The position numbers and the translations under genes were made by a program. A stretch of DNA of 64,000 nucleotides. Source: Dickeya poaceiphila (lineage in GTDB: Bacteria; Pseudomonadota; Gammaproteobacteria; Enterobacterales; Enterobacteriaceae). Location: NCBI RefSeq assembly GCF_007858975.2, contig NZ_CP042220.2, positions 2,356,001 through 2,420,000 on the forward strand, given 5' to 3'. Shown one piece after another: positions 1 to 10,541 of the stretch. Each line of letters opens with the position of its first letter. The stretch's first letter is position 1. A model generated the notes under the pieces. It searched no databases. It was not told the origin of the DNA and was given only the letters and a program-made list of their open reading frames with translations.

Positions 1-1290
1 TTAATTGCGCTGGCTCAGGCGTTCCAATTGCTGGAAATAGTCTGGAAACGTTTTAGCAGTACATTTAGGATCAAGGATGGTAACCGGCGTATCAGATAAC
101 GCCACCAGCGAGAAGCACATCGCCATGCGATGATCATTGTAAGTACCAATCTCAGCCGCTTTCAGTTGCGCCGGTGGCGTAATGCGAATGTAGTCATGCC
201 CTTCTTCTACCTCAGCACCGACCTTACGCAGTTCCGTTGCCATAGCCGCCAGACGATCAGTTTCTTTTACACGCCAGTTGTAGATGTTGCGCAGCGTCGT
301 TGTCCCCCCTTTGGCAAACAGCGCGGCAGTAGCGATGGTCATTGCCGCATCGGGGATATGATTCATGTCCATATCAATAGCGTGAAGTTCTCCACGCTGG
401 CACTCAATATAGTCTGCTCCCCAACGAACCTGTGCCCCCATTTTCTCCAGCACATCAGCAAAGCGGATATCACCTTGCACACTGTGACGACCGACACCGG
501 TCACGCGTACCGTTCCTCCCCGAATAGCGGCAGCCGCCAGAAAATAAGAAGCGGAGGATGCATCACCTTCCACCAGATAATGCCCCGGTGATTGGTAATG
601 CTGATTACCCGCAACCATAAAAGTCTGGTAATCGTTATTAGTCACCATGATGCCGAATGTCTTCATCATGTGCAGGGTAATATCGATGTAAGGTTTGGAA
701 ACCAGATCGCCCTTAATGCTGATGCGAGTATCCTGTTTAGCCAACGGCGCCGTCATTAACAGGGCGGTAAGAAACTGGCTTGATACCGAGCCGTCTACAC
801 TTATCTCTCCACCCTGAAAACCACCCTTCAGGCGCAACGGCGGATAGTTTTCCTGCTCCAGATAATCGATACCAGCTCCCCCTTGACGCAACGCATCGAC
901 CAAATGACCAATCGGGCGCTCTTTCATTCTAGGTTCACCGGTCAATACGATATCGCCATCTGCCAGGCACAACGCTGCTGCAAGCGGACGCATCGCCGTC
1001 CCCGCATTCCCCAAAAACAGTTCCAGCGGCGCAGACGCCGTCAATGCCCCTCCCATACCGACGATTTCGCACTCGGTACGACTGGCCGACAAGCGATATT
1101 CAACGCCTAATGCACTTAGTGCATTGAGCATATGGCGAACATCGTCGCTATCGAGCAGATTGGTAAGGTGCGTGGTACCTTTTGCCAGTGCCGCTAATAG
1201 TAACGCGCGATTAGAAACACTTTTAGAACCCGGCAAATTGATTGTACCGTTAATAAATGAGATCGGTTGTAGGGTCAGGGATTCCTGCAT
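1..1290 (-). CDS. aroA: 3-phosphoshikimate 1-carboxyvinyltransferase (EPSP synthase)
   Basis: Cytosolic enzyme of the shikimate pathway: joins phosphoenolpyruvate to shikimate-3-phosphate, the step before chorismate. The 429-residue protein (E. coli 427) carries the N-terminal [12 protein letters not shown] substrate loop with its lysine at residue 23, the [13 protein letters not shown] motif of the PEP site, [13 protein letters not shown], and the C-terminal [10 protein letters not shown] and KTFPDYF motifs. The start is placed at the ATG giving MQESLTLQP, the register of E. coli. A TTG at 1308 and an ATG at 1299 also lie in frame, and a GGAG sits 12 bases before the chosen ATG and 3 before the 1299 one, so the start is not certain to within a few codons. 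It is the second gene of serC-aroA. The stop codon is the first three bases of the window, so the gene is complete. Confidence 0.97.
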   Translation of the reverse strand: MQESLTLQPISFINGTINLPGSKSVSNRALLLAALAKGTTHLTNLLDSDDVRHMLNALSALGVEYRLSASRTECEIVGMGGALTASAPLELFLGNAGTAMRPLAAALCLADGDIVLTGEPRMKERPIGHLVDALRQGGAGIDYLEQENYPPLRLKGGFQGGEISVDGSVSSQFLTALLMTAPLAKQDTRISIKGDLVSKPYIDITLHMMKTFGIMVTNNDYQTFMVAGNQHYQSPGHYLVEGDASSASYFLAAAAIRGGTVRVTGVGRHSVQGDIRFADVLEKMGAQVRWGADYIECQRGELHAIDMDMNHIPDAAMTIATAALFAKGGTTTLRNIYNWRVKETDRLAAMATELRKVGAEVEEGHDYIRITPPAQLKAAEIGTYNDHRMAMCFSLVALSDTPVTILDPKCTAKTFPDYFQQLERLSQRN

Positions 1291-1315
1291 GTGAAACATG
1301 TTCTCCAAGAGTTAA

Positions 1316-1346
1316 CACAAAAACCCCGGCCAGATAACCGGGGTTT
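1316..1346 (-). terminator. Terminator-like hairpin between serC and aroA
   Basis: Read on the minus strand, AAACCCCGG (1338-1346) pairs perfectly with CCGGGGTTT (1321-1329) across an 8-base loop and runs into TTTTTGTGTT. It lies after the serC stop and before aroA, so it probably attenuates read-through rather than ending the operon. A comparable serC-aroA element is known in E. coli. The stem is seen; the partial read-through is inferred. Confidence 0.7.
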
Positions 1347-1388
1347 AAATCAGAAACAGCACATTAGCGCGCTATATTTATCAATTTA

Positions 1389-2474
1389 TCAGCCGTGGCG
1401 ACGCTCAAAATCGGCCATGAACTCCGTCAATGCTTTTACGCCATCCAGCGGCATAGCGTTATAAATGGACGCACGCATACCGCCTACAACACGGTGGCCT
1501 TTCAACGCGTGCAGGCCAGCCGCCTGAGCTTCCTGCAGGAATATCGGGTCTAATGCAGCATCTGCCAATTGGAACGGCACATTCATACGAGAACGGCTGG
1601 ACTGAACAACATCATTACGATAAAAATCGCTGCCATCGATAGTGGCATACAACAGCTCAGCCTTGGCCTGATTGCGTTTTTCAATCTCCAGCAGGCCGCC
1701 TTGCTCTTTCAACCACTTAAACACCATACCGGACAGATACCAGGCAAAGGTCGGCGGCGTGTTGAACATAGAATCGTTATCAGCCAGAAGCTTATAATCC
1801 AGAATAGACGGCAGTTCGCGGCGTGCTTTACCGATGAGGTCATCTCGCACAATGACCAGGGTCAGGCCGGCTGGCCCCACATTTTTCTGCGCGCCCGCAT
1901 AAATCACCCCGTAACGACTCACATCCAGCGGTCGGGACAAAATACTGGATGAATAATCCGCCACCACGATTTTATCACCAAAATTAGGATCTTCTTCGAT
2001 AGCCAGACCGTCAATAGTCTCATTCGGGCAATAATGTACATAAGCAGCATCATCGGACAACGCCCACTCGCGCATCGGTTTTATGCCACGCAGCCCATCA
2101 ACACGGGTTTTCACATCAATAACATTGGGGGTGAGATATTTCTCAGCTTCCTTGACGGCGCTGTATGCCCAGTAACCGCCATCGATATAATCAGCTTTAT
2201 TATTGTCACCCAGCAAATTGAGCGGCACTGCAGCAAACTGAGCGCGCGCGCCGCCATGGCAAAACAATACTTTGTAATTCGAGGGGATTTTCAGTAAGTC
2301 GCGCAAATCCTGCTCAGATTCACTGGCCACTTGCATAAACTCTTTACTACGGTGGCTGATTTCCATTACCGATGTACCCAGCCCATGCCAGTTGCATAGT
2401 TCTTGTTCTGCACGACGCAACACTTCTACCGGTAACATAGCTGGACCAGCACTAAAATTAAAAACCTGAGTCAT
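1389..2474 (-). CDS. serC: Phosphoserine/phosphohydroxythreonine aminotransferase
   Basis: PLP-dependent class V aminotransferase that makes 3-phosphoserine from 3-phosphohydroxypyruvate (serine biosynthesis) and 4-phosphohydroxythreonine (pyridoxal phosphate biosynthesis). The protein is 361 residues (E. coli 362). It opens with [15 protein letters not shown], has [12 protein letters not shown] in the phosphate-binding part, and [11 protein letters not shown], whose lysine forms the Schiff base with PLP. It ends in RASIYNAMP and an [10 protein letters not shown] tail typical of the family. The start ATG follows a strong GAGGGGAA ribosome site. It is the first gene of serC-aroA, and its promoter must lie in the 264-base divergent gap towards ycaO. 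Confidence 0.97.
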   Translation of the reverse strand: MTQVFNFSAGPAMLPVEVLRRAEQELCNWHGLGTSVMEISHRSKEFMQVASESEQDLRDLLKIPSNYKVLFCHGGARAQFAAVPLNLLGDNNKADYIDGGYWAYSAVKEAEKYLTPNVIDVKTRVDGLRGIKPMREWALSDDAAYVHYCPNETIDGLAIEEDPNFGDKIVVADYSSSILSRPLDVSRYGVIYAGAQKNVGPAGLTLVIVRDDLIGKARRELPSILDYKLLADNDSMFNTPPTFAWYLSGMVFKWLKEQGGLLEIEKRNQAKAELLYATIDGSDFYRNDVVQSSRSRMNVPFQLADAALDPIFLQEAQAAGLHALKGHRVVGGMRASIYNAMPLDGVKALTEFMADFERRHG

Positions 2475-2738
2475 TTCCCCTCACCACATATCAAAGCGAC
2501 TTGTCTCGTCGCATCCGTTTACCCTGCCATCGGTTTTATCATTCGTCTTTCCTGCCTGCAATGCTTATCACCCCTGATGTCTGAAAACTTGCGCTCTTGT
2601 CCGCCTGTTATCGTCCCAGGCGATACATCTGTTACATTGTCGTCGGGAAGCACCACGCAATACGCAACATGCAGGATAGAGTCGGTACACAAAACCACGT
2701 ATGATGCAGCCTCCTCATAACACATTCAGGTTCGAACC
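2475..2738. promoter_or_regulatory. Divergent serC/ycaO promoter region
   Basis: This 264-base gap separates two genes that point away from each other, so it must hold both promoters. I cannot assign a convincing -10/-35 pair or operator by eye. A 68-codon open frame on the minus strand here resembles no known protein, and I treat it as chance. Confidence 0.4.
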
Positions 2739-4505
2739 ATGACCCAAACGTTTATCCCAGGCAAAGACGCCGCCCTGGAAGATTCCATCGCCCGTTTTCA
2801 ACAACAGCTCCTCGACCTGGGGTTCAACATCGAAGAAGCATCCTGGCTGAATCCGGTGCCCAACGTCTGGTCGGTACATATTCGTGACCGCGATTGCGCC
2901 TTGTGTTTCACCAATGGTAAAGGTGCGACCCGGAAAGCCGCACTGGCTTCGGCACTGGGTGAATACTTCGAACGGCTGTCCACCAACTACTTTTTTGCCG
3001 ACTTCTATCTGGGCCAACAGATCGCCGAAAGCGAATTCGTGCATTATCCCGACGAGAAGTGGTTCCCACTTCCCGAAGATGACAGCCTGCCGGAAGGTAT
3101 ACTGGATACCCGTCTGCACGCCTTCTATGACCCGGACCAACAGCTTGTCGCCAGCGACCTTATTGATCTGCAATCAGGCAACCACAGCCGCGGCATCTGC
3201 GCTCTACCGTTTACCCGGCAGTCCGATCAGCAGACGGTTTATATCCCGATGAACATCATCGGTAATTTGTACGTGTCGAACGGCATGTCGGCAGGCAATA
3301 CCCGCAATGAAGCGCGTGTTCAGGGGCTGTCAGAAGTATTCGAACGCTATGTGAAGAATCGCATTATCGCTGAAGCCATCAGCCTGCCGTCGATCCCGGC
3401 TGAAGTGTTATCACGTTACCCAGGCGTGGTGGAAGCGATTGCTACGCTGGAACAGGAAGGTTTCCCGATCTTTGCTTATGACGCTTCTCTCGGCGGCCAC
3501 TACCCAGTTATCTGCGTAGTGCTGCTCAACCCGGCCAATGGCACCTGTTTTGCATCGTTTGGCGCACATCCGGATTTTGGCGTCGCGCTGGAACGTACCG
3601 TCACCGAACTGTTGCAAGGCCGTGGACTGAAAGATCTGGACGTGTTCACGCCGCCGACATTCGATAATGAGGAAGTTGCCGAACACACCAATCTGGAAAC
3701 CCATTTTATCGATTCCAGCGGTCTAATCTCCTGGGACCTGTTCAAAAACCAGCCAGACTATGCCTTCGCCGACTGGGATTTCAGCGGCACGACCGAGCAG
3801 GAATTTGCGACGCTGATGGCAATCTTCGATAAAGAAGACAAAGAGGTGTATATCGCAGATTACGAGCATCTGTCAGTGTACGCCTGCCGCATTCTGGTGC
3901 CTGGCATGTCGGACATCTACCCGGCAGAGGACCTGCTGCTGGCGAACAACAGCATGGGAGCGCATCTACGCGAAACACTGTTATCCTTACCAGACAGCCA
4001 ATGGGAAAAAGAAGATTATCTGGCCCTGCTGCAGCAACTTGATGATGAAGGATTGGATGACTTTACCCGTGTGCGCGAGTTGCTGGGGATCGCAACCGGC
4101 AAAGATAATGGCTGGTTTACACTACGTATTGGCGAACTGAAATCCATGCTGGCGCTGGCTGGCGGCGATCTGGAGCAGGCGTTAAGCTGGGCGGAGTGGT
4201 CGCTGGATTTCAATCAGTCTGTCTTTTCACCAGCACGCAGTAATTATTACCGCTGTCTACAAACGCTGCTGCAACTGGCTCTGGAACCTGAGCTCGACCC
4301 CGCGCAATACTATGATGCTTTCGTGCGCATGTATGGACAGGATGCAGTGGAGACGGCAAGCGCCGCTATTTCCGGTGAGCAGTGCTTCTATGGCTTGTTC
4401 ACAGTGGATACTGACCTGAAAGCGTTGCCTGCCCATCAGTCGTTATTGGCAGCTTATGAAAAATTGCAACGCGCTAAGCGCAAGCACTGGCAGGTAAAAA
4501 AATAA
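2739..4505 (+). CDS. ycaO: YcaO, ATP-dependent cyclodehydratase-fold protein linked to RimO
   Basis: Founding-type YcaO protein, 588 residues (E. coli 586). The N-terminal two thirds is the YcaO domain. It shows ALASALGEYFERLSTNYFF and EARVQGLSEVFERYVKNR, whose glutamates belong to the unusual Mg-ATP site of the family. The C-terminal part (from about residue 410) is the helical repeat-like region seen in E. coli. In E. coli, YcaO is needed for full beta-methylthiolation of ribosomal protein S12 by RimO, although the chemistry it performs is unsettled. rimO itself is in this window at 60931. There are no azole-peptide or RiPP genes next to it, so a RiPP role is unlikely. It sits immediately upstream of focA-pflBA as in E. 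coli. Confidence 0.95.
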   Translation: MTQTFIPGKDAALEDSIARFQQQLLDLGFNIEEASWLNPVPNVWSVHIRDRDCALCFTNGKGATRKAALASALGEYFERLSTNYFFADFYLGQQIAESEFVHYPDEKWFPLPEDDSLPEGILDTRLHAFYDPDQQLVASDLIDLQSGNHSRGICALPFTRQSDQQTVYIPMNIIGNLYVSNGMSAGNTRNEARVQGLSEVFERYVKNRIIAEAISLPSIPAEVLSRYPGVVEAIATLEQEGFPIFAYDASLGGHYPVICVVLLNPANGTCFASFGAHPDFGVALERTVTELLQGRGLKDLDVFTPPTFDNEEVAEHTNLETHFIDSSGLISWDLFKNQPDYAFADWDFSGTTEQEFATLMAIFDKEDKEVYIADYEHLSVYACRILVPGMSDIYPAEDLLLANNSMGAHLRETLLSLPDSQWEKEDYLALLQQLDDEGLDDFTRVRELLGIATGKDNGWFTLRIGELKSMLALAGGDLEQALSWAEWSLDFNQSVFSPARSNYYRCLQTLLQLALEPELDPAQYYDAFVRMYGQDAVETASAAISGEQCFYGLFTVDTDLKALPAHQSLLAAYEKLQRAKRKHWQVKK

Positions 4506-4521
4506 GCTTTGTAGCAGTTAG

Positions 4522-4545
4522 CCGGATGACTATTACGTCATCCGG
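4522..4545 (+). terminator. Hairpin after ycaO
   Basis: CCGGATGAC (4522-4530) and GTCATCCGG (4537-4545) form a perfect 9-bp stem with loop TATTAC, 17 bases past the ycaO stop. No T-run follows, so this is a weak or Rho-assisted terminator, or an RNA-stabilising end. Confidence 0.5.
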
Positions 4546-4995
4546 GATACCACACTATTAAACGATTTAACGTTTACATGCACTGCGTTCTGTATACTGT
4601 CATCATCGAATCGACTATCTAATATTACCGAATTTCATAGTTATCCCTTGTTTCTATATGGGTATATTACATCACCGCTAATATTTATTTTTATAAAGGC
4701 ATTATTGTTACCGAATGGTGAAAAATAAATTAAATAACATAAAACCGAAGTGAAATAATACTACAAAAGCTTATTTTATTTAACTTAAAACATGCCAGAC
4801 TCATTCTGTTTTCAACTGTTTTTATAATTTTTAAAAAATATTTTTTTATTTAAAATCAATTATATAAAAAGAAAATGACCTATAAATCCTCTTCTGATCA
4901 GCCTAATAAATTCCAGCGGTATGATCCACGTCAAATTATGACGAATAACCCTTTGTTAGTATCTCACCGTAGATAAATTTTAAGAGAGAGTTAGT
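4546..4995 (+). promoter_or_regulatory. AT-rich upstream regulatory region of focA-pflBA
   Basis: About 450 bases without a gene, strongly AT-rich from about 4670 to 4900. In E. coli this position holds several promoters controlled by FNR, ArcA and IHF. Two candidates are visible. TTATTTAAAATCAA at 4846-4859 matches 8 of 10 fixed positions of the FNR box TTGAT-N4-ATCAA. A perfect inverted repeat, CGTCA-AATTA-TGACG, lies at 4929-4943. A weak AGAGAG ribosome site precedes focA. The region's role follows from family knowledge; the individual sites are tentative. Confidence 0.5.
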
Positions 4996-5853
4996 GTGAA
5001 AGCTGACAACCCCTTCACCTTGTTATTACCGTCGGCAATGGCGAAAGTCGCTGAAGATGCCGGTGTCTATAAAGCAACAAAACAACCGCTTACTGCGTTT
5101 TTTCTGGCAATCACTGCCGGTGTGTTCATCTCAACTGCATTCGTTTTTTATATTACTGCAACTACAGGTTCCTCATCCATGCCGTACGGTATGGCTAAAC
5201 TGGTAGGCGGCATCTGCTTCTCTATGGGATTGATGCTGGTAGTTATCTGCGGTGCAGACCTGTTTACTTCCACCGTGTTGACTGTTATCGCCAAAGCCAG
5301 TGGTCGTATTACCTGGAAACAGTTGGGATTAAACTGGCTCAATGTATATTTCGGCAATTTAATTGGCGCTTTGTTTTTTGTTGCGCTGATCTGGTTTTCC
5401 GGTGAATACATGGTAGCGAATGGTGCCTGGGGCCTGAATGTGCTTCAGACGGCTAACCACAAACTGGAACATACGTTTGTCGAAGCGTTATGCCTTGGGA
5501 TACTGGCGAACCTGATGGTCTGCCTGGCAGTCTGGATGAGCTACTCTGGTCGTACTCTGACTGACAAAATGCTGGCCATGATTCTGCCTGTTGCCATGTT
5601 CGTTGCCAGCGGCTTCGAGCACAGTATCGCTAATATGTTCATGATCCCGATGGGGATTGTAGTTAAGAATTTTGCTTCAGACACATTCTGGCACGCCATC
5701 AGTATGACGCCGGGCCAGTTTGAGCACTTGACCATCAGCAATTTTATTGTCGACAACCTGATTCCCGTCACGATCGGCAACATTATTGGCGGTGGATTGC
5801 TGGTAGGGTTGACCTATTGGGTCATCTATTTGCGCGGTGGAGATCAGCACTAA
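4996..5853 (+). CDS. focA: Formate channel FocA
   Basis: Pentameric inner-membrane formate/nitrite-family channel that exports or imports formate made by pyruvate formate-lyase. It has 285 residues, as in E. coli. Six hydrophobic segments are visible, with the family Omega-loop residue T91 in DLFTSTVL and the pore histidine H209 in [11 protein letters not shown]. The start is a GTG (VKADNPF), which matches the E. coli N-terminus MKADNPF; the weak ribosome site and GTG would keep translation below that of pflB. pflB follows 56 bases downstream, so the two form the conserved focA-pflB operon. Confidence 0.97.
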   Translation: MKADNPFTLLLPSAMAKVAEDAGVYKATKQPLTAFFLAITAGVFISTAFVFYITATTGSSSMPYGMAKLVGGICFSMGLMLVVICGADLFTSTVLTVIAKASGRITWKQLGLNWLNVYFGNLIGALFFVALIWFSGEYMVANGAWGLNVLQTANHKLEHTFVEALCLGILANLMVCLAVWMSYSGRTLTDKMLAMILPVAMFVASGFEHSIANMFMIPMGIVVKNFASDTFWHAISMTPGQFEHLTISNFIVDNLIPVTIGNIIGGGLLVGLTYWVIYLRGGDQH

Positions 5854-5909
5854 GCTGCTGTCGGCCGCAACGTCGGGTTATAAAAATCCAAATCAAAGGT
5901 AGGTGTAAT

Positions 5910-8192
5910 ATGACCGAACTTAATCAGAAACTCGCCCAGGCTTGGGAAGGTTTTAGCGAAGGCGAATGGCAGAATGGCGTCAACGTGCGTGACTTCATTC
6001 AGAAAAACTATGCGCCATATGAAGGTGACGAATCCTTCCTGTCTGGCGCCACCCAGGCGACCAGTTCCCTGTGGGACAAGGTGATGGAAGGCATCAAGCA
6101 GGAAAACCGCACCCATGCGCCTGTTGATTTTGATACCGATGTTGCTGCCACTATCACTTCTCACGACGCCGGCTATATCAACAAAAGCCTGGAAAAAATC
6201 GTCGGTCTGCAAACTGATGCTCCGCTGAAACGTGCAGTTATCCCGTTTGGCGGCATCAAAATGGTTGAAGGTTCCTGTGAGGTCTATGGCCGTAAACTGG
6301 ATCCGCAACTGAAAAAAATCTTCACTGAATACCGTAAGACTCACAACCAGGGCGTGTTCGACGTTTATACTCCGGACATCCTGCGCTGCCGTAAATCCGG
6401 CGTACTGACCGGTCTGCCGGATGCTTATGGCCGTGGTCGTATCATCGGTGACTATCGCCGTGTTGCCCTGTACGGTATCGACTACCTGATGGCGGATAAA
6501 TTTGCTCAGTTCACTTCTCTGCAGTCCAAACTGGAAAACGGTGAAGATCTGGAAGCAACTATCCGTCTGCGCGAAGAGATTGCTGAACAGCACCGCGCAC
6601 TGGGTCAGATCAAAGCAATGGCAGCCAAATACGGTTGCGATATCTCCGCTCCGGCAACAACTGCTCAGGAAGCGGTACAGTGGACCTACTTCGGTTACCT
6701 GGCTGCAGTTAAATCTCAGAACGGCGCTGCTATGTCCTTCGGTCGCGTGTCCACCTTCCTGGACATCTACATTGAGCGCGATCTGAAAGCAGGCAAAATC
6801 ACCGAACAAGACGCTCAGGAGCTGATCGACCACCTGGTGATGAAACTGCGTATGGTTCGTTTCCTGCGTACTCCGGAATATGATGAGCTGTTCTCCGGCG
6901 ACCCGATCTGGGCAACCGAATCTCTGGCTGGTATGGGTCTGGATGGTCGTACTCTGGTTACCAAAAACAGCTTCCGCTTCCTGAACACCCTGTACACCAT
7001 GGGGCCGTCTCCGGAACCGAACATGACCATCCTGTGGTCTGAAAAACTGCCGCTGAACTTCAAGAAATTCGCCGCTAAAGTGTCTATCGATACCTCTTCT
7101 CTGCAGTACGAGAACGATGACCTGATGCGTCCGGACTTCAACAACGACGATTACGCTATCGCCTGTTGTGTAAGCCCGATGGTTGTCGGTAAACAAATGC
7201 AGTTCTTCGGCGCGCGCGCCAACCTAGCGAAAACCATGCTGTATGCTATCAACGGCGGCGTGGACGAAAAACTGAAAATGCAGGTCGGCCCGAAATCTGA
7301 ACCGATCAAAGGTGATGTGCTGAACTTTGACGAAGTGATGGAACGTATGGATCACTTCATGGATTGGCTGGCTAAACAGTACGTCACCGCGCTGAACATC
7401 ATCCACTACATGCACGACAAATACAGCTATGAAGCATCGCTGATGGCGCTGCATGACCGCGATGTGTTCCGTACCATGGCGTGTGGTATCGCTGGCTTGT
7501 CTGTAGCGGCTGACTCCCTGTCTGCCATCAAATATGCCAAAGTGAAACCGATTCGTGACGAAAACGGTCTGGCTGTTGACTTTGACATCGAGGGTGAATA
7601 CCCGCAGTTCGGTAACAACGACCCGCGCGTTGATGACCTGGCCTGTGATCTGGTTGAACGTTTCATGAAGAAAATTCAGAAACTGAATACCTACCGTGGT
7701 GCGACCCCGACTCAGTCTGTACTGACCATTACCTCCAACGTGGTATACGGTAAGAAAACCGGTAACACCCCGGATGGTCGTCGCGCTGGTGCACCGTTCG
7801 GACCGGGTGCCAACCCGATGCACGGTCGTGACCAGAAAGGTGCGGTTGCCTCTCTGACTTCCGTAGCAAAACTGCCGTTCGCCTACGCGAAAGACGGTAT
7901 TTCTTATACCTTCTCTATCGTACCTAACGCGCTGGGTAAAGATGACGACGTGCGTAAAACCAACCTGGCAGGTCTGATGGACGGTTACTTCCACCACGAA
8001 GCCAGCATCGAAGGTGGTCAGCACCTGAACGTCAACGTGATGAACCGTGAAATGCTGCTCGACGCGATGGAAAATCCGGAAAAATATCCGCAACTGACCA
8101 TCCGCGTATCTGGCTATGCCGTTCGCTTTAACTCGCTGACTAAAGAACAGCAGCAAGACGTTATTACCCGTACTTTCACTCAGTCCATGTAA
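5910..8192 (+). CDS. pflB: Formate C-acetyltransferase (pyruvate formate-lyase)
   Basis: Oxygen-sensitive glycyl-radical enzyme converting pyruvate and CoA to acetyl-CoA and formate in mixed-acid fermentation. The 760-residue protein (same as E. coli) has the catalytic cysteine pair C419-C420 in IACCVSPM and the radical glycine G735 in RVSGYAVRF, counting the initiator Met. The start is the ATG giving [10 protein letters not shown] after AAAGGTAGGTG; an earlier in-frame start inside focA is not needed. Codon use is strongly biased (CTG, CGT, GGT, GAA), as expected for a very abundant protein. This also creates long spurious open frames on the opposite strand. It is activated by PflA, encoded downstream. 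Confidence 0.99.
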   Translation: MTELNQKLAQAWEGFSEGEWQNGVNVRDFIQKNYAPYEGDESFLSGATQATSSLWDKVMEGIKQENRTHAPVDFDTDVAATITSHDAGYINKSLEKIVGLQTDAPLKRAVIPFGGIKMVEGSCEVYGRKLDPQLKKIFTEYRKTHNQGVFDVYTPDILRCRKSGVLTGLPDAYGRGRIIGDYRRVALYGIDYLMADKFAQFTSLQSKLENGEDLEATIRLREEIAEQHRALGQIKAMAAKYGCDISAPATTAQEAVQWTYFGYLAAVKSQNGAAMSFGRVSTFLDIYIERDLKAGKITEQDAQELIDHLVMKLRMVRFLRTPEYDELFSGDPIWATESLAGMGLDGRTLVTKNSFRFLNTLYTMGPSPEPNMTILWSEKLPLNFKKFAAKVSIDTSSLQYENDDLMRPDFNNDDYAIACCVSPMVVGKQMQFFGARANLAKTMLYAINGGVDEKLKMQVGPKSEPIKGDVLNFDEVMERMDHFMDWLAKQYVTALNIIHYMHDKYSYEASLMALHDRDVFRTMACGIAGLSVAADSLSAIKYAKVKPIRDENGLAVDFDIEGEYPQFGNNDPRVDDLACDLVERFMKKIQKLNTYRGATPTQSVLTITSNVVYGKKTGNTPDGRRAGAPFGPGANPMHGRDQKGAVASLTSVAKLPFAYAKDGISYTFSIVPNALGKDDDVRKTNLAGLMDGYFHHEASIEGGQHLNVNVMNREMLLDAMENPEKYPQLTIRVSGYAVRFNSLTKEQQQDVITRTFTQSM

Positions 8193-8221
8193 TTACATGT
8201 CTGTCTGAAAAGGCGTAAACT

Positions 8222-8250
8222 AAAGGCTCCACATTGGTGGGGCCTTTTTA
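8222..8250 (+). terminator. Rho-independent terminator of focA-pflB
   Basis: AAAGGCTCCAC and GGTGGGGCCTTTTT form a GC-rich stem with a three-base loop ATT, followed by TTTTTA, 30 bases after the pflB stop. It separates pflB from pflA, so pflA needs read-through or its own promoter. Confidence 0.85.
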
Positions 8251-8343
8251 TAAAGAGTATTCTGCCCTTCTCCTTTGTGGGCAACCGCAAGCGGCGTTAA
8301 AATTTCTCCCGGAAATTTTTCACCACCCTCACCGGAATAATCA

Positions 8344-8397
8344 GAACCTGTTTTGTCAGCTGGCTATCGAATCCTGGCTGGCTGACAAAACAGATTC
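8344..8397. repeat. Long inverted repeat between pflB and pflA
   Basis: GAACCTGTTTTGTCAGC (8344-8360) and GCTGACAAAACAGATTC (8381-8397) are inverted copies matching at 16 of 17 positions, with 13 in an unbroken run, around a 20-base spacer. No T-run follows, so it is not a normal terminator. It could be a protein-binding palindrome, an RNA hairpin affecting pflA expression, or a short mobile-repeat remnant. Confidence 0.8.
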
Positions 8398-8494
8398 GAC
8401 GCAGAGCAAAGATGTTGTGGCTGCCCGTGCTACAGTGTTGTTACTGCGCTCATTGCAGGCCGCTATTTCTCGGCCCAACCTGGAGAAACCTTGC

Positions 8495-9235
8495 ATGTCA
8501 GTTATTGGTCGCATTCACTCTTTTGAATCCTGTGGCACTGTCGATGGCCCCGGTATTCGCTTCATCACGTTTTTTCAAGGTTGCCTGATGCGTTGCCTCT
8601 ACTGCCACAATCGTGACACCTGGGATACCCATGGCGGCAAGGAGATTACGGTTGAGGAGTTGATGAAGGAAGTGGTGACCTATCGCCATTTTATGAATGC
8701 GTCCGGCGGCGGCGTGACGGCATCTGGCGGCGAAGCTATTCTGCAGGCTGAATTCGTGCGTGACTGGTTCCGCGCCTGCCACGAACAAGGCATCAATACC
8801 TGTCTTGATACCAACGGTTTCGTTCGCCGCTACGACCCGGTCATCGACGAACTGTTGGATGCCACTGACCTGGTTATGTTGGACCTCAAACAACTTAATG
8901 ATGACGTGCACCAGAATCTGGTAGGCGTATCCAACCACCGCACGCTGGACTTTGCGCGTTATCTTGCCAAACGCAATCAACGCACCTGGATTCGTTATGT
9001 CGTTGTTCCCGACTGGAGCGATGACGATGCTTCCGCACATTTGTTGGGTGAATTTACCAAAGAGATGAGCAATATCGAGAAAATCGAGCTATTACCCTAT
9101 CACGAGTTAGGTAAACACAAATGGACGGCTATGGGCGAGGAGTACAAGCTGGACGGTATCAAACCGCCTAAAGCAGATACAATGGACCGCATCAAGTCCA
9201 TTCTGACCAGTTACGGGCACAAGGTGGTGTATTAG
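8495..9235 (+). CDS. pflA: Pyruvate formate-lyase-activating enzyme (radical SAM)
   Basis: Radical-SAM activase that installs the glycyl radical on PflB using S-adenosylmethionine and a [4Fe-4S] cluster. It is 246 residues, equal to E. coli PflA. The cluster motif CX3CX2C is C30-LMR-C34-LY-C37, followed by the SAM-binding GGE in the ASGGEAIL segment. The start ATG ([10 protein letters not shown]) is preceded by TGGAGAAACC, a good ribosome site. The reading frame stays open for 87 codons upstream, but that part has no homology and begins inside the pflB terminator, so I exclude it. pflA lies 302 bases after pflB, behind a terminator and the inverted repeat. Confidence 0.97.
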   Translation: MSVIGRIHSFESCGTVDGPGIRFITFFQGCLMRCLYCHNRDTWDTHGGKEITVEELMKEVVTYRHFMNASGGGVTASGGEAILQAEFVRDWFRACHEQGINTCLDTNGFVRRYDPVIDELLDATDLVMLDLKQLNDDVHQNLVGVSNHRTLDFARYLAKRNQRTWIRYVVVPDWSDDDASAHLLGEFTKEMSNIEKIELLPYHELGKHKWTAMGEEYKLDGIKPPKADTMDRIKSILTSYGHKVVY

Positions 9236-9392
9236 CTTCAATTTCCCGGCAAATCATGGTTCCGGGTAAATACCTTATCGCCCGGCCAGCCAACGTTAAC
9301 GTCAATTGCTGATCACTGTCAGGCTGGCGTTAACCATTTTCACATAGCCTATTCGCTATTTATCAGTCAGATGCAACTGGGCCGGAAATAGC

Positions 9393-10541
9393 TTAAACCG
9401 CCAGCGGTCGAGGGTGATGGTCCGTTTTTTTCAACAGGATGACCAGATACCCCAGCGAAACAGCGGCGATCAGTATAAACAATAATTGGTCAGAATAAGT
9501 CTGCATCAGGATTGCCGCAAAACTCGGCCCACACAGGCTGCCAATGGTATAGCTAAGCAATAATGTTTGATTCATAGCGACTAACTCGCCAGGGGCCACC
9601 TTTTCACACGCCCATGACATCGCTACCGGATAGAGTGTAAACCCGGCTGCACCGAGCACAAACAGCGACAGTGCCATACCATATCGCCCCGGAACCAACA
9701 TCGCCAATGAGCCGAGAATAACGGCGAATACCAGCACCCGCAGCACCAGTAATCGGCCATATCGATCCGCCATTCGTCCGACCGGCCATTGCCCGATAAT
9801 ACCGGCGCTGATTAATAGCGCCATCCAGTAACCTACATTGGCATCGCTCATGCCTTGATGCGCCAGATACAACGGCATTAACCCATATAGGGAGCCTAGA
9901 ATGACCCCGGAAATCACACATCCCTGGATGCCTAGCCGAGCGGTGCGATAACGCAACATGCGCCAGACATTGACGCGTTGGGTCACACGCTGTGGTGACG
10001 GGATGTGGGCAAACAGTAATGGCAGTATCGCCAGCAATGTCAATGCCACCAACCAGGGCAAAATACTGAATAATGCGGTAGGTACCATGCCTAACAGCAG
10101 TTGCCCGACTACGCTACCCAAATAGTAAGCCATCATGTAAGCGGCCAGAAGTTGCCCTCGGTTGAGCGCATTTCCACTGCATAGTAGTGCGCTTTCTACG
10201 ACTACCCAGATCAACGCACAAGCAATCCCGGCGACAAAACGCCACAGAATCCAACTGCCGACATCCGGTGATAACGCCAGTGCGGCAGTCGCTAACCCAA
10301 ACATCAGTGCCGCCAAATAATAGCTGCGATTAAAGCCATAGATCCGGATTAACCCGCCAGCAACCACCGTTCCTAGTAAATTCCCACTGAAGTAAGCTGA
10401 CCCTACCACGCCAACCTGCCAGACCGGCAATTGACGATCATTAAGCCATAACGGCACCAGTGTATTCAGCACAGCCAGACAAACAGTGAGTAACAACAAC
10501 CCGAAGAGCAGCAATAAAACCGGGCGCGTATAGGTTGACAT
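9393..10541 (-). CDS. ycaD: YcaD-type major facilitator superfamily transporter
   Basis: Inner-membrane MFS carrier of unknown substrate, 382 residues as in E. coli YcaD. About twelve hydrophobic helices are visible. [18 protein letters not shown] and the cytoplasmic [14 protein letters not shown] loop between helices 6-8 fit the MFS signature, and [18 protein letters not shown] is near-identical to YcaD. The start is the ATG giving [14 protein letters not shown]; an open extension of 56 codons upstream has no homology. There is no strong ribosome site. It is convergent with pflA and stands alone. Confidence 0.9.
   Translation of the reverse strand: MSTYTRPVLLLLFGLLLLTVCLAVLNTLVPLWLNDRQLPVWQVGVVGSAYFSGNLLGTVVAGGLIRIYGFNRSYYLAALMFGLATAALALSPDVGSWILWRFVAGIACALIWVVVESALLCSGNALNRGQLLAAYMMAYYLGSVVGQLLLGMVPTALFSILPWLVALTLLAILPLLFAHIPSPQRVTQRVNVWRMLRYRTARLGIQGCVISGVILGSLYGLMPLYLAHQGMSDANVGYWMALLISAGIIGQWPVGRMADRYGRLLVLRVLVFAVILGSLAMLVPGRYGMALSLFVLGAAGFTLYPVAMSWACEKVAPGELVAMNQTLLLSYTIGSLCGPSFAAILMQTYSDQLLFILIAAVSLGYLVILLKKTDHHPRPLAV

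Noticed and set aside
2519..2725. 68-codon open frame between serC and ycaO
   Set aside because: It lacks homology and a ribosome site and fills what must be the divergent promoter region.
2739..4505. ycaO as part of a RiPP cluster
   Set aside because: There is no precursor peptide, dehydrogenase or docking partner nearby; it matches the E. coli stand-alone YcaO and its focA-pfl neighbourhood.
5850..7196. 448-codon open frame on the strand opposite pflB
   Set aside because: It mirrors the strongly biased codons of a highly expressed gene; it has no homology, no ribosome site and lies fully inside pflB.
7224..8156. 310-codon open frame opposite the end of pflB
   Set aside because: Same codon-bias artefact, with a His/Val/Phe-rich composition typical of antisense translation.
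8234..8494. Upstream extension of pflA by 87 codons
   Set aside because: It begins inside the pflB terminator, has no homology, and pflA has a strong ribosome site before the shorter start.
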